From Baylisascaris procyonis (Eukaryota; Nematoda; Chromadorea; Rhabditida; Ascarididae), in NCBI GenBank assembly GCA_037389465.1, contig JAZARR010000275.1:147355-211354 (forward strand): 64,000 nt of DNA, in the 5' to 3' direction. The position numbers were made by a program, and so were the translations under genes. Below, in pieces: positions 15,279-29,906 of this stretch. The notes beneath the pieces are model-generated. The model made no database searches. It saw only the letters and a program-made list of their open reading frames with translations, and was not told the DNA's origin. Numbering within the stretch: position 1 is the stretch's first letter; each line of letters begins with the position of its first letter.

Positions 15279-17061
15279 ATTATGCATACAAAAAAGTCCT
15301 CAAAAACGATTATAAATACAAAAAGGTCGACAAAAACAAATATAAATAGAAATAAGTCCACAAAAACAATTTTAACTAGAAAAAATTCCACAAAAACAAT
15401 CGTAAATAGAAAAAAGTGCACAAAAACAAATGTGAATACAAAAAAGTCCAGAAAAACAACTATACATGCAAAAAAGTCCACAAAAACAAATACAAATACA
15501 AAAAGGTCCACAAAAGCAATTCTAAATACAAAAAAGTCCACAGAAACAATTATAAATAGAAAAAAGTCCACAAAAACAATTATAAATACAAAAAGGTCCA
15601 CAAAACAATTATGAATACAAAAAGGTCCCCAAAACAATTAGAAACACAAAAAAGTCCACAAAAACAATTGCACGTGCAAAAAAGTCCACAAAAACAAATG
15701 TAAATACAAAAAGGTCCACAAAACCAATTCTAAACGCAAAGAAGTCCACAGAAACAATTACAAATACAAAAACGTCTACAAAACAATTATAAATAGAAAA
15801 ATCTCCAGAAAACAATTATAAATACAGAAAAGTCCGCAGAAACAATTATAAATAGAAAAAAGTCCACAAAAACAATTATAAATACAAAAAGGTCCACAAA
15901 AAGAATTATAAATAAAAAAGTCCACAAAAACAATTATAAATAGAAAAAGGTCCACAAAAACAATTATATATAAAAAAAGTCCACAAAAGCAAATATACAT
16001 GCAAAAAAGTCCACAAGAACAAATGTAAGAATAAAAAGGTCCACAAAAACAATTCTAAATAGAAAAAAGTCCACAAGAACAATTATAAATAAAAAAAGTC
16101 CACAAAAACAATTGTAAATACAAAAACGTCCACAAAAACAATTAGAAACACAAAAAAGTCCACAAAAACAATTATGAACACAAAAAAGTGCACAAAAACA
16201 ATTATAAATACAAAAAAGTCCACAAAAACAATTATAAATACAAAAAAGTCCACAAAAACAATTGCACATGCAAAAAAGTCCACAAAAACAAATGTAAATA
16301 CAAAAAGGTCCACAAAACCAATTCTAAACGCAAAGAAGTCCACAGAAACAATTACAAATACGAAAACGTCTACAAAACAATTATAAATAGAAAAAGGTCC
16401 ACAAAAACAATTATAAATACAGAAAAGTCCACAAAAACAATTATAGATAGAAAAAAGTCCACAAAAGAATTATCAAGACAAAAAAGTCTACAAAAACGAT
16501 TATAAATGCAAAAAGGTCCACAAAAACAAATATAAATAGAAATAAGTCCACAAAAACAACTTTAACTAGAAAAAAATCCACAAAAACAATTATAAATAGA
16601 AAAAAGTCCACAAAAACAATTATAAATACAAAAAGGTCCACAAAAAGAATTATAAATAAAAAAGTCCACGAAAACAATCCTAAATAGAAAAAGGTCCACA
16701 AAAACAATTATATATACAAAAAAGTCCACAAAAACAACTATACATGCAAAAAAGTCCACAAGAAGAAATGTAAATATAAAAAGGTCCACAAAAGCAATTC
16801 TAAATAGAAAAAAGTCCACAAAAACAATTATAAATAAAAAAAGTCCACAAAAACAATTGTAAATACAAAAAGGTCCACAAAACAATTCTAAACACAAAAA
16901 GTCCACAAAAACAATTACAAATACAAAAAGGTCTACAAAAACAACTACAAGTACAAAAAAGTCCACAAAAACAATTGTAAATACAAAAAAGTCCACAAAA
17001 ACAATCATGAATACAAAAAAGCCACAAGAACAATTATAAATAGAAAAAAGTCCACAAAAGA
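15279..17061 (+). repeat. Sub-block 6 of copy 1 (1,783 bp)
   Basis: Contains GCACGTGC at 15,670-15,677, TCTCCAG near 15,811, a GTGCAC monomer near 16,189, and ATTATCAAGAC at 16,469. Copy 2 has the last one at 40,379 (offset 23,910). The 39190-40977 partner is 1,788 bp. Confidence 0.78.
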
Positions 17062-20000
17062 ATTATGCATACAAAAAAGTCCTCAAAAACGATTATAAAT
17101 ACAAAAAGGTCGACAAAAACAAATATAAATACAAAAAGGTCCACAAAAGCAATTCTAAATACAAAAAAGTCCACAGAAACAATTATAAATAGAAAAAAGT
17201 CCACAAAAACAATTATAAATACAAAAAGGTCCACAAAACAATTATGAATACAAAAGGTCCACAAAACAAATACAAATACAAAAAGTCCAAAAAACAATTG
17301 TAAAATAAAAAGGTCCACAAAAACAATTCTAAATAGAAAAAAGTCCACAAAAACAATTATAAATAAAAAAGTCCACAAAAACAATTGTAAATACAAAAAC
17401 GTCCACAAAAACAATTGAAACACAAAAAAGTCCACAAAAACAATTATAAATACAAAAAAGTCCACAAAAACAATTGTAAATACAAAAAAGTCCACAAAAA
17501 CAATCATAAAACAAAAAAGTCCACAAGAACAATTATAAATAGAAAAAAGTCCACAAAACAATTATAAATACAAAAAAGTCCACAAAAACAATTATAAATA
17601 CAAAAAGGTCCACAAAAACAATTATAAATAGAAAAAGTCCACAAAAACAATTATAAATACAAAAAGGCCACAAAAACAATTATAAATAAAAAAGTCCACA
17701 AAAACAATTATAAATAGAAAAAGGTCCACAAAAACAATTATATACAAAAAAGTCCACAAAAACAATTATACATGCAAAAAAGTCCACAAGAACAAATGTA
17801 AAATAAAAAGGTCCACAAAAACAATTCTAAATAGAAAAAAGTCCACAAAAACAATTATAAATAAAAAAGTCCACAAAAACAATTGTAAATACAAAAACGT
17901 CCACAAAAACAATTAGAAATACAAAAAAGTCCACAAAAACAATTATGAATACAAAAAAGTCCACAAAAACAATTATAAATACAAAAAAGTCCACAAAAAC
18001 AATTATAAATACAAAAAGTCCACAAAAACAATTGCACATGCAAAAAGTCCACAAAAACAAATGTAAATACAAAAAGGTCCACAAAAACAATTATAAATAG
18101 AAAAAAGTCCACAAAAACAATTATAAATACAAAAAGGTCCACAAAAACAATTATAAATACAAAAAAGTCCACAAAAACAATTATAAATACAAAAAAGTCC
18201 ACAAAAACAATCATGAATACAAAAAAGTCCAAAAAACAATTATAAATAAAAAAAGTCCACAAAAAATTATAAATACAAAAAATCCACAAAAACAATTATA
18301 AATACAAAAAGTCCACAAAAACAAATATAAATAGAAAAAGTCCACAAAAACAATTTTAAATAGAAAAAATCCACAAAAACAATTATAAATACAAAAAAGT
18401 CCACAAAAACAATTATAAATAGAAAAAGTCCACAAAAACAATTATAAATACAAAAAAGTCCACAAAAACAATTGTAAATACAAAAAGGTCCACAAAAACA
18501 ATTATAAATAGAAAAAAGTCCACAAAAACAATTATAAATAAAAAAAGTCCACAAAAACAATTATAAATACAAAAACGTCCACAAAAACAATTATAAATAC
18601 AAAAAAGTCCACAAAAACAATTATAAATACAAAAAAGTCCACAAAAACAATTATAAATACAAAAAAGTCCACAAAAACAATTGCAAATGCAAAAAAGTCC
18701 ACAAAAACAAATGTAAATACAAAAAGGTCCACAAAACCAATTCTAAACGCAAAAAGTCCACAGAAACAATTACAAATACAAAAACGTCCACAAAACAATT
18801 ATAAATAGAAAAAGGTCCACAAAAACAATTATAAATACAAAAAGTCCACAAAAACAATTATAAATAGAAAAAAGTCCACAAAAACAATTATAAATACAAA
18901 AGGTCCACAAAAACAATTATAAATACAAAAAGGTCCACAAAAACAATTATAAGTACAAAAAAGTCCACAAAAACAATTGTAAATACAAAAAAGTCCACAA
19001 AAACAATCATGAATACAAAAAAGTCCAAAAAACAATTATAAATAAAAAAGTCCACAAAAAATTATAAATACAAAAAGTCCACAAAAACAATTATAAATAC
19101 AAAAAGTCCACAAAAACAAATATAAATAGAAATAAGTCAACAAAAACAATTTTAACTAGAAAAAAATCCACAAAAACAATCATGAATACAAAAAATTCCA
19201 CAAAAACAATTATAAATAGAAAAAAGTCCACAAAAACAATTATGAATACAAAAAAGTCCACAAAAACAAATGTAAATACAAAAAGGTCCACAAAAAGAAT
19301 TATAAATAGAAAAAAGTCCACAAGAACAATTATAAATAAAAAAAGTCCACAAAAACAATTGTAAATACAAAAACGTCCACAAAAACAATTAGAAACACAA
19401 AAAAGTCCACAAAAACAATTATAAACACAAAAAAGTCCACAAAAACAATTATAAATACAAAAAGTCCACAAAAACAATTATAAATGCAAAAAAGTCCACA
19501 AAAACAAATGTAAATACAAAAAGGTCCACAAAACCAATTCTAAACGCAAAAAGTCCACAAAAACAATTACAAATACAAAAACGTCCACAAAAACAATTAT
19601 AAATAGAAAAAGGTCCAGAAAACAATTATAAATACAGAAAAGTCCGCAGAAACAATTATAAATAGAAAAAAGTCCACAAAAACAATTGTAAATACAAAAA
19701 GGTCCACAAAAAGAATTATAAATAGAAAAAAGTCCACAAGAACAATTATAAATAAAAAAAGTCCACAAAAACAATTGTAAATACAAAAACGTCCACAAAA
19801 ACAATTATAAATACAAAAAAGTCCACAAAAACAATTATAAATACAAAAAAGTCCACAAAAACAATTATAAATACAAAAAAGTCCACAAAAACAATTGCAC
19901 ATGCAAAAAAGTCCACAAAAACAAATGTAAATACAAAAAGGTCCACAAAACCAATTCTAAACGCAAAGAAGTCCACAGAAACAATTACAAATACGAAAAC

Positions 20001-20875
20001 GTCTACAAAACAATTATAAATAGAAAAAGGTCCACAAAAACAATTATAAATACAGAAAAGTCCACAAAAACAATTATAAATAGAAAAAAGTCCACAAAAA
20101 CAATCATAAATACAAAAACGTCCACAAAAACAATTATAAATAGAAAAAGGTCCACAAAAACAATTATAAATACAAAAAAGTCCACAAAAACAATTGTAAA
20201 TACAAAAAAGTCCACAAAAACAATCATGAAAACAAAAAAGTCCACAAGAACAATTATAAATAGAAAAAAGTCCACAAAAGAATTATCAATACAAAAAAGT
20301 CCACAAAAACAATTATAAATGCAAAAAGGTCCACAAAAACAAATATAAATAGAAATAAGTCCACAAAAACAACTTTAACTAGAAAAAAATCCACAAAAAC
20401 AATTATAAATAGAAAAAAGTCCACAAAAACAATTATAAATACAAAAAGGTCCACAAAAACAATTATAAATAAAAAAGTCCACAAAAACAATCCTAAATAG
20501 AAAAAGGTCCACAAAAACAATTATATATACAAAAAAGTCCACAAAAACAACTATACATGCAAAAAAGTCCACAAGAACAAATGTAAATATAAAAAGGTCC
20601 ACAAAAGCAATTCTAAATAGAAAAAAAGTCCACAAAAACAATTATAAATAAAAAAGTCCACAAAAACAATTGTAAATACAAAAAGGTCCACAAAAACAAT
20701 TCTAAACACAAAGAAGTCCACAAAAACAATTACAAATACAAAAAGGTCTACAAAAACAACTACAAGTAGAAAAAAGTCCACAAAAACAATTGTGAATACA
20801 AAAAAGTCCACAAAAACAATCATGAATACAAAAAAGCCACAAGAACAATTATAAATAGAAAAAAGTCCACAAAAA
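17062..20875 (+). repeat. Long sub-block 7 of copy 1 (3,814 bp, about two sub-blocks)
   Basis: No ATTATGCAT anchor occurs for 3.8 kb, about twice the usual spacing. Just after 17,062 it lacks the usual GAAATAAG and TTTAACTAG monomers. Shortened monomers (GTCCAAAAAAC) occur near 18,230 and 19,022, and a GTCAAC monomer near 19,137, followed by AATCATGAATAC at 19,178 that recurs at 24,161. Part of the 17.2-18.3 kb stretch resembles 44.7-45.7 kb at an offset of about 27.46 kb. Copy 2 has about 2 kb less here. Confidence 0.65.
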
Positions 20876-22650
20876 ATTATGCATACAAAAAAGTCCACAA
20901 AAACAATTATAAATACAAAAAGGTCCACAAAAACAAATATAAATAGAAATAAGTCCACAAAAACAATTTTAACTAGAAAAAATTCCACAAAAACAATCGT
21001 AAATAGAAAAAAGTCCACAAAAACAAATGTGAATACAAAAAGTCCACAAAAACAACTATACATGCAAAAAGTCCACAAAAACAATTACAAATACAAAAAG
21101 GTCCACAAAAACAATTCTAAATACAAAAAAGTCCACAAAAACAATTATAAATAGAAAAAAGTCCACAAAAACAATTATAAATACAAAAAGGTCCACAAAA
21201 ACAATTATAAATACAAAAAGGTCCACAAAACAATTAGAAACACAAAAAAGTCCACAAAAACAATTGCAAATGCAAAAAGTCCACAAAAACAAATGTAAAT
21301 ACAAAAAGGTCCACAAAACCAATTCTAAACGCAAAAAGTCCACAGAAACAATTACAAATACAAAAACGTCCACAAAACAATTATAAATAGAAAAATCTCC
21401 ACAAAACAATTATAAATACAAAAAGTCCACAAAAACAATTATAAATAGAAAAAAGTCCACAAAAACAATTATAAATACAAAAAGGTCCACAAAAAGAATT
21501 ATAAATAAAAAAGTCCACAAAAACAATTATAAATAGAAAAAGGTCCACAAAAACAATTATATATAAAAAAAGTCCACAAAAGCAAATATACATGCAAAAA
21601 AGTCCACAAGAACAAATGTAAGAATAAAAAGGTCCACAAAAACAATTCTAAATAGAAAAAAGTCCACAAGAACAATTATAAATAAAAAAAGTCCACAAAA
21701 ACAATTGTAAATACAAAAACGTCCACAAAAACAATTAGAAACACGAAAAAGTCCACAAAAACAATTATAAATACAAAAAAGTCCACAAAAACAATTATAA
21801 ATACAAAAAAGTCCACAAAAACAATTATAAATACAAAAAAGTCCACAAAAACAATTGCACATGCAAAAAAGTCCACAAAAACAAATGTAAATACAAAAAG
21901 GTCCACAAAACCAATTCTAAACACAAAAAGTCCACAGAAACAATTACAAATACGAAAACGTCCACAAAACAATTATAAATAGAAAAAGGTCCACAAAAAC
22001 AATTATAAATACAGAAAAGTCCACAAAAACAATTATAGATAGAAAAAAGTCCACAAAAGAATTATCAAGATAAAAAAGTCTACAAAAACAATTATAAATG
22101 CAAAAAGGTCCACAAAAACAAATATAAATAGAAAAAGTCCACAAAAACAATTTAACTAGAAAAAAATCCACAAAAACAATTATAAATAGAAAAAAGTCCA
22201 CAAAAACAATTATAAATACAAAAAGGTCCACAAAAACAATTATAAATAAAAAAGTCCATAAAAACAATCCTAAATAGAAAAAGGTCCACAAAAACAATTA
22301 TATATACAAAAAAGTCCACAAAAACAATTATACATGCAAAAAAGTCCACAAGAACAAATGTAAATATAAAAAGGTCCACAAAAACAATTCTAAATAGAAA
22401 AAAGTCCACAAAAACAATTATAAATAAAAAAGTCCACAAAAACAATTGTAAATACAAAAAGGTCCACAAAAACAATTCTAAACACAAAGTCCACAAAAAC
22501 AATTACAAATACAAAAAGGTCCACAAAAACAACTACAAGTACAAAAAAGTCCACAAAAACAATTGTGAATACAAAAAAGTCCACAAAAACAATCATGAAT
22601 ACAAAAAAGTCCACAAGAACAATTATAAATAGAAAAAAGTCCACAAAAGA
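20876..22650 (+). repeat. Sub-block 8 of copy 1 (1,775 bp)
   Basis: Opened by ATTATGCATAC at 20,876, but without the GTCCTC monomer. It includes ATTATCAAGATA near 22,060 and a TCTCCAC monomer near 21,393. Its relatives are 42747-44512 (1,766 bp) and, in the third partial copy, about 51,098-52,865. Confidence 0.7.
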
Positions 22651-24100
22651 ATTATGCATACAAAAAAGTCCACAAAAACAATTATAAATACAAAAAGGTC
22701 CACAAAAACAAATATAAATACAAAAAGGTCCACAAAAACAATTCTAAATACAAAAAAGTCCACAGAAACAATTATAAATAGAAAAAAGTCCACAAAAACA
22801 ATTATAAATACAAAAAGGTCCACAAAACAATTATGAATACAAAAAGGTCCCCAAAACAAATACAAGTACAAAAAAGTCCACAAAAACAATTATAAATAGA
22901 AAAAGTCCACAAAAACAATTATAAATAAAAAAGTCCACAAAAACAATTATAAATACAAAAACGTCCACAAAAACAATTAGAAACACAAAAAAGTCCACAA
23001 AAACAATTATAAATACAAAAAGTCCACAAAAACAATTGTAAATACAAAAAAGTCCACAAAAACAATCATGAAAACAAAAAAGTCCACAAGAACAATTATA
23101 AATAGAAAAAAGTCCACAAAAGAATTATCAATACAAAAAAGTCTACAAAAACAATTATAAATACAAAAAGGTCCACAAAAACAAATATAAATAGAAAAAG
23201 TCCACAAAAACAACTTTAACTAGAAAAAAATCCACAAAAACAATTATAAATAGAAAAAAGTCCACAAAAACAATTATAAATACAAAAAGGCCACAAAAAC
23301 AATTATAAATAAAAAAGTCCACAAAAACAATTCTAAATAGAAAAAGGTCCACAAAAACAATTATATATACAAAAAGTCCACAAAAACAACTATACATACA
23401 AAAAAGTCCACAAGAACAAATGTAAAATAAAAAGGTCCACAAAAACAATTCTAAATAGAAAAAAGTCCACAAAAACAATTATAAATAAAAAAAGTCCACA
23501 AAAACAATTGTAAATACAAAAACGTCCACAAAAACAATTAGAAACACAAAAAAGTCCACAAAAACAATTATAAATACAAAAAAGTCCACAAAAACAATTA
23601 TAAATACAAAAAAGTCCACAAAAACAATTATAAATACAAAAAAGTCCACAAAAACAATTGCACATGCAAAAAGTCCACAAAAACAAATGTAAATACAAAA
23701 AGGTCCACAAAACCAATTCTAAACGCAAAGAAGTCCACAGAAACAATTACAAATACAAAAACGTCTACAAAACAATTATAAATAGAAAAAGGTCCACAAA
23801 AACAATTATAAATACAGAAAAGTCCACAAAAACAATTATAAATAGAAAAAAGTCCACAAAAACGATCATAAATACAAAAGGTCCACAAAAACAATTATAA
23901 ATACAAAAAGGTCCACAAAAACAACTAGAAGTACAAAAAAGTCCACAAAAACAATTGTGAATACAAAAAAGTCCACAAAAAACAATCATGAATACAAAAA
24001 AGCCCAAAAAACAATTATAATTAAAAAAAGTCCACAAAAGAATTACGCATACAAAGAAGTCCTCAAAAACGGCTATAAATACAAAAACGTCGACAAAAAC
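22651..24100 (+). repeat. Sub-block 9 of copy 1 (about 1.45 kb)
   Basis: Starts with ATTATGCATAC at 22,651. The macro-copy boundary falls near a mutated anchor, ATTACGCATAC, at about 24,042. Like 17,062 and 44,513, it goes directly to AAATATAAATAC and AATTCTAAATAC monomers. The matching region in copy 2 is about 44.5-46.0 kb. Confidence 0.62.
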
Positions 24101-27100
24101 AAATGTAAATAGAAATAAGTCAACAAAAACAATTTTAACTAGAAAAAAATCCACAAAAACAATCATGAATACAAAAAATTCCACAAAAACAATTATAAAT
24201 AGAAAAAAGTCCACAAAAACAATTATAAATACAAAAAAGTCCACAAAAACAAATGTAAATACAAAAAGGTCCACAAAACCAATTCTAAACGCAAAGAAGT
24301 CCACAGAAACAATTACAAATACAAAAACGTCTACAAAAACAATTATAAATAGAAAAAGGTCCACAAAAACAATTATAAATACAGAAAAGTCCACAAAAAC
24401 AATTATAAATAGAAAAAAGTCCACAAAAACAATTATAAATACAAAAAGGTCCACAAAACAATTATGAATACAAAAAGGTCCACAAAACAAATACAAGTAC
24501 AAAAAAGTCCACAAAAACAATTGTAAATACAAAAAATGTCCACAAAAAACAATCATGAATACAAAAAGTCCACAAGAACAATTATAAATAGAAAAAAGTC
24601 CACAAAAGAATTATAAATGCAAAAAAGTCTACAAAAACGATTATAAATACAAAAAGGTCCACAAAAACAAATATAAATAGAAATAAGTCCACAAAAACAA
24701 CTTTAACTAGAAAAAAATCCACAAAAACAATTATAAATAGAAAAAAGTCCACAAGAACAAATGTAAATATAAAAAGGTCCACAAAAACAATTATAAATAG
24801 AAAAAAGTCCACAAAAACAATTATAAATAAAAAAAGTCCACAAAAACAATTGTAAATACAAAAACGTCCACAAAAACAATTAGAAACACAAAAAAGTCCA
24901 CAAAAACAATTATAATTACAAAAAAGTCCAGAAAAACAATTATAAATACAAAAAAGTCCACAAAAACAATTATAAATACAAAAAGGTCCACAAAAACAAT
25001 TGCACATGCAGAAAAGTCCACAAAACCAAATGCAAATACAAAAAGGTCCACAAAACCAATTCTAAACGCAAAGAAGTCCACAGAAACAATTACAAATACA
25101 AAAACGTCTACAAAAACAAACATAAATAGAAATAAATCCACAAAAACAACTTTAACTAGAAAAAAATCCACAAAAACAATTATAAATAGAAAAAGGTCCA
25201 CAAAAACAATTATATATACAAAAATGTCCACAAAAAACAATCATGAATACAAAAAAGTCCACAGGAACAATTATAAATATAAAAAATCCACAAAAACAAA
25301 CATGACTACAAAAATGGTCCACAAAAAGAATTTTAAGTAAAAAAGTCCACAAAAACAATCATAAATAGAAAAAAGTCCACAAAAACCATTATAAATACAA
25401 AAAGGTCCACAAAACAATTATAAATACAAAAAGGTCCAAAAAACAAATACAAGTACAAAAAGTCCACAAAAACAATTATAAATACAAAAAATGTCCACAA
25501 AAAACAATCATGAATACAAAAAAGTCCACAAGAACAATTATAAATAGAAAAAAGTCCACAAAAAGAATTATAAATAAAAAAAGTCCACAAAAACAATTAT
25601 AAATAAAAAAAGTCCACAAAAACAATTATAAATAGAAAAAAGTCCACAAAAACAATTATAAATACAAAAAGGTCCACAAAACAATTATGAATACAAAAAG
25701 GTCCCCAAAACAAATTCAAGTAGAAAAAAGTCCACAAAAACAATTGTAAACACAAAAAATGTCCACAAAAAACAATCATGAAAACAAAAAAGTCCACAAG
25801 AACAATTATAAATAGAAAAAAGTCCACAAAAGAATTATCAATACAAAAAAGTCTACAAAAACGATTATAAATACAAAAAGGTCCACAAAAACAAATATAA
25901 ATAGAAATAAGTCCACAAAAACAACTTTAACTAGAAAAAAATCCACAAAAACAATTATAAATAGAAAAAAGTCCACAAAAACAATTATAAATACAAAAAG
26001 GTCCACAAAAAGAATTACAAATAAAAAAGTCCACAAAAACAATTCTAAGTAGAAAAAGGTCCACAAAAACAATTGTATATACAAAAAAGTCCACAAAAAC
26101 AACTATACCTGCAAAAAAGTCCACAAGAACAAATATAAATATAAAAAGTCCACAAAAACAATTCTAAATAGAAAAAAAGTCCACAGAAACAATTATAAAT
26201 AAAAAAAGTGCACAAAAACAAATGTAGATACAAAAAGGTCCACAAAACCAATTCTAAACGCAAAGAAGTCCACAGAAACAATTACAAATACAAAAACGTC
26301 TACAAAAACAATTAGAAATAGAAAAAGGTCCACAAAAACAATTATAAATAGAAAAAGGTCCACAAAAACAATTATATATACAAAAAAGTCCACAAAAGCA
26401 ACTATACATGCAAAAAAGTCCACAAGAACAAATGTAAGAATAAAAAGGTCCACAAAAACAATTCTAAATAGAAAAAAGTCCACAAAAACAATTATAAATA
26501 AAAAAAGTCCACAAAAACAATTGTAAATACAAAAACGTCCACAAAAACAATTAGAAACACAAAAAAGTCCACAAAAACAATTATAAATACAAAAAAGTCC
26601 ACAAAAACAATTATAAATACAAAAAAGTCCACAAAAACAATTATAAATACAAAAAAGTCCACAAAAACAATTGCACATGCAAAAAAGTCCACAAAAACAA
26701 ATGTAAATGCAAAAAGGTCCACAAAACCAATTCTAAACGCAAAGAAGTCCACAGAAACAATTACAAATACAAAAACGTCTACAAAACAATTATAAATAGA
26801 AAAAGGTCCACAAAAACAATTATATATACCAAAAAGTCCACAAAAACAACTATACATGCAAAAAAGTCCACAAGAACAAATGTAAATATAAAAAGGTCCA
26901 CAAAAGCAATTCTAAATAGAAAAAAAGTCCACAAAAACAATTATAAATAAAAAAAGTCCACAAAAACAATTGTAAATACAAAAACGTCCACAAAAACAAT
27001 TAGAAACACAAAAAAGTCCACAAAAACAATTATAATTACAAAAAGTCGAGAAAAACAATTATAAATACAAAAAAGTCCACAAAAACAATTATGAATACAA

Positions 27101-29906
27101 AAAAGTCCACAAAAACAATTGCACATGCAAAAGGTCCACAAAAACAAATACAAATACAAAAAGGTCCACAAAACCAATTCTAAACGCAAAGAAGTCCACA
27201 GAAACAATTACAAATACAAAAATGTCTACAAAAACAAACATAAATAGAAATAACTCCACAAAAACAACTTTAACTAGAAAAAAATCCACAAAAACAATTA
27301 TAAATAGAAAAAAGTCCACAAAAACAATTATATATACAAAAAGGTCCACAAAAATAATTATAAATACAAAAAATGTCCACAAAAAACAATCATGAATACA
27401 AAAAAGTCCACAAGAACAATTATAAATAGAAAAAAGTCCACAAAAACAATTATAAATAAAAAAAGTCCACAAAAACAATTGTAAATAAAAAAAGTCCACA
27501 AAAACAATTATAAATACAAAAAAGTCCACAAAAACAATTATAAATACAAAAAGGTCCACAAAACAATTATGAATACAAAAAGGTCCCCAAAACAAATTCA
27601 AGTAGAAAAAAGTCCACAAAAACAATTGTAAACACAAAAAACGTCCACAAAAAACAATCATGAAAACAAAAAAGTCCACAAGAACAATTATAAATAGAAA
27701 AAAGTCCACAAAAGAATTATAAATACAAAAAAGTCCACAAAAACAATTATAAATACAAAAAGGTCCACAAAAACAATATAAATAGAAAAAGTCCACAAAA
27801 ACAATTTAACTATAAAAAAATCCACAAAAACAATTATAAATAGAAAAAAGTCCACAAAAACAATTATAAATACAAAAAGGTCCACAAAAAGAATTATAAA
27901 TAAAAGAGTCCACAAAAGCAACTATACATGCAAAAAAGTCCACAAGAACAAATGTAAGAATAAAAAGGTCCACAAAAACAATTCTCAATAGAAAAAAGTC
28001 CACAAAAACAGTTATAAATAAAAAAAGTCCACAAAAACAATTGTAAATACAAAAACGTCCAGAAAAACAATTATAAATACAAAAAAGTCCACAAAAACAA
28101 CTGTAAATACAAAAAGGTCCACAAAAACAATTACAAATACAAAAAAGTCCACAAAAACAATTATAAATACAAAAAAGTCCACAAAAACAATTGCACATGC
28201 AAAAAAGTCCACAAAAACAAATGTAAATACAAAAAGGTCCACAAACCCAATTCTAAACGGAAAGAAGTCCACAGAAACAATTACAAATACAAAAACGTCT
28301 ACAAAAACAATTAGAAATAGAAAAAGGTCCAGAAAAACAATTATAAATACAGAAAAGCCCGCAGAAACAATTATAAATAGAAAAAAGTCCACAAAAAAAA
28401 TTGTAAATACAAAAAGGTCCACAAAAAGAATTATAAATAAAAAAGTCCACAAAAACAAGTATCAATACAAAAAAGTCCACAAAAACAATTATAGATACAA
28501 AAAAGTCCACAAAAACAATTATAAATACAAAAAGTCCACAAAAACAATTGCACATGCAAAAAGTCCACAAAAACAAATGTAAATACAAAAAGGTCCACAA
28601 AACCAATTCTAAACGCAAAGAAGTCCACAAAAACAATTACAAATACAAAAACGTCTACAAAACAATTATAAATAGAAAAAGGTCCACAAAAACAATTATA
28701 AATACAGAAAGTCCACAAAAACAATTATAAATAGAAAAAAGTCCACAAAAACGATCATAAACACAAAAAGGTCCACAAAAACAATTATAAATAGAAAAAG
28801 GTCCACAAAAACAATTATAAATACAAAAAAGTCCACAAAAACAATTATAAATACAAAAAAGTCCACAAAAACAATCATGAAAACAAAAAGTCCACAAAAA
28901 CAATTACAAATAGAAAAAGTCCACAAAAACAATTATAAATACAAAAAGGTCCACAAAAACAATTCTAAACACAAAAAGTCCACAAAAACAATTACAAATA
29001 CAAAAAGGTCCACAAAAACAATTACAAGTACAAAAAAGTCCACAAAAACAATTATGAATACAAAAAAGTCCACAAAAACAATCATGAATACAAAAAAGTC
29101 CACAAAAACAATTATAAATAGAAAAAAGTCCACAAAAACAATTATAAATAAAAAAAGTCCACAAAAACAATTATAAATACAAAAAGGTCCACAAAAACAA
29201 TTATAAATAGAAATAAGTCCACAAAAACAATTTTAACTAGAAAAAATCCACAAAAACAATTATAAATAGAAAAAAGTCCACAAAAACAATTATAAATACA
29301 AAAAGTCCACAAAAACAATTATAAATACAAAAAAGTCCACAAAAACAAATACAAATACAAAAAGGTCCACAAAAACAAATATAAATAGAAAAAGTCCACA
29401 AAAACAATTTAACTAGAAAAAAATCCACAAAAACAATTATAAATAGAAAAAAGTCCACAAAAACAATTATAAATACAAAAAGGTCCACAAAAACAATTAT
29501 AAATAAAAAGTCCACAAAAACAATTCTAAATAGAAAAAGGTCCACAAAAACAATTATAAATACAAAAAGTCCACAAAAACAATTATAAATGCAAAAAAGT
29601 CCACAAAAACAATTATAAATACAAAAAGTCCACAAAAGCAATTATAAATAGAAAAAAGTCCACAAAAACAATTATAAATAAAAAAAGTCCACAAAAACAA
29701 TTATAAATACAAAAAGGTCCACAAAAACAATTATAAACACAAAAAGTCCACAAAAACAATTATAAATACAAAAAGGTCCACAAAAACAACTACAAATACA
29801 AAAAAGTCCACAAAAACAATTGTGAATACAAAAAAGTCCACAAAAACAATCATGAATACAAAAAGTCCACAAGAACAATTATAAATAGAAAAAAGTCCAC
29901 AAAAGA
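24100..29906 (+). repeat. Copy 2 equivalent of 1-5.8 kb
   Basis: Repeats the variant order of the window start. The private variants TCTAAGTAG, TTGTATATAC and TATACCTGC lie at about 26,045-26,112, and ACGTCCAG at 28,055. A GTCGAG monomer near 27,047 is unusual. The 28.7-29.9 kb part is closer to canonical, as is 4.6-5.7 kb on the left. Confidence 0.75.

Larger units (their letters stand above)
1..24100 (+). repeat. Macro-repeat copy 1 (about 24.1 kb)
   Basis: This stretch is matched in order by the following 17-22 kb. Anchors read directly, left to right partner: TATACCTGC 2001 and 26104; ACGTCCAGAA 3941 and 28055; ATTATGCAT 5792 and 29907, 7620 and 31735, 9554 and 33674, 11711 and 35841, 13339 and 37263, 15279 and 33674 + 5.5 kb (39190), 17062 and 40978. 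The offset drifts slowly from about 24,100 to 24,130 and then drops to about 23,915 after one 208-bp indel. Both ends are approximate; the left end is set only by the window edge, so the true unit phase is unknown. Confidence 0.8.

Noticed and set aside
24042..24052. A mutated ATTACGCATAC anchor as a precise macro-repeat border
   Set aside because: It is near the inferred border, but with sub-blocks so alike the exact border cannot be fixed by eye, and the phase of a tandem unit is arbitrary.
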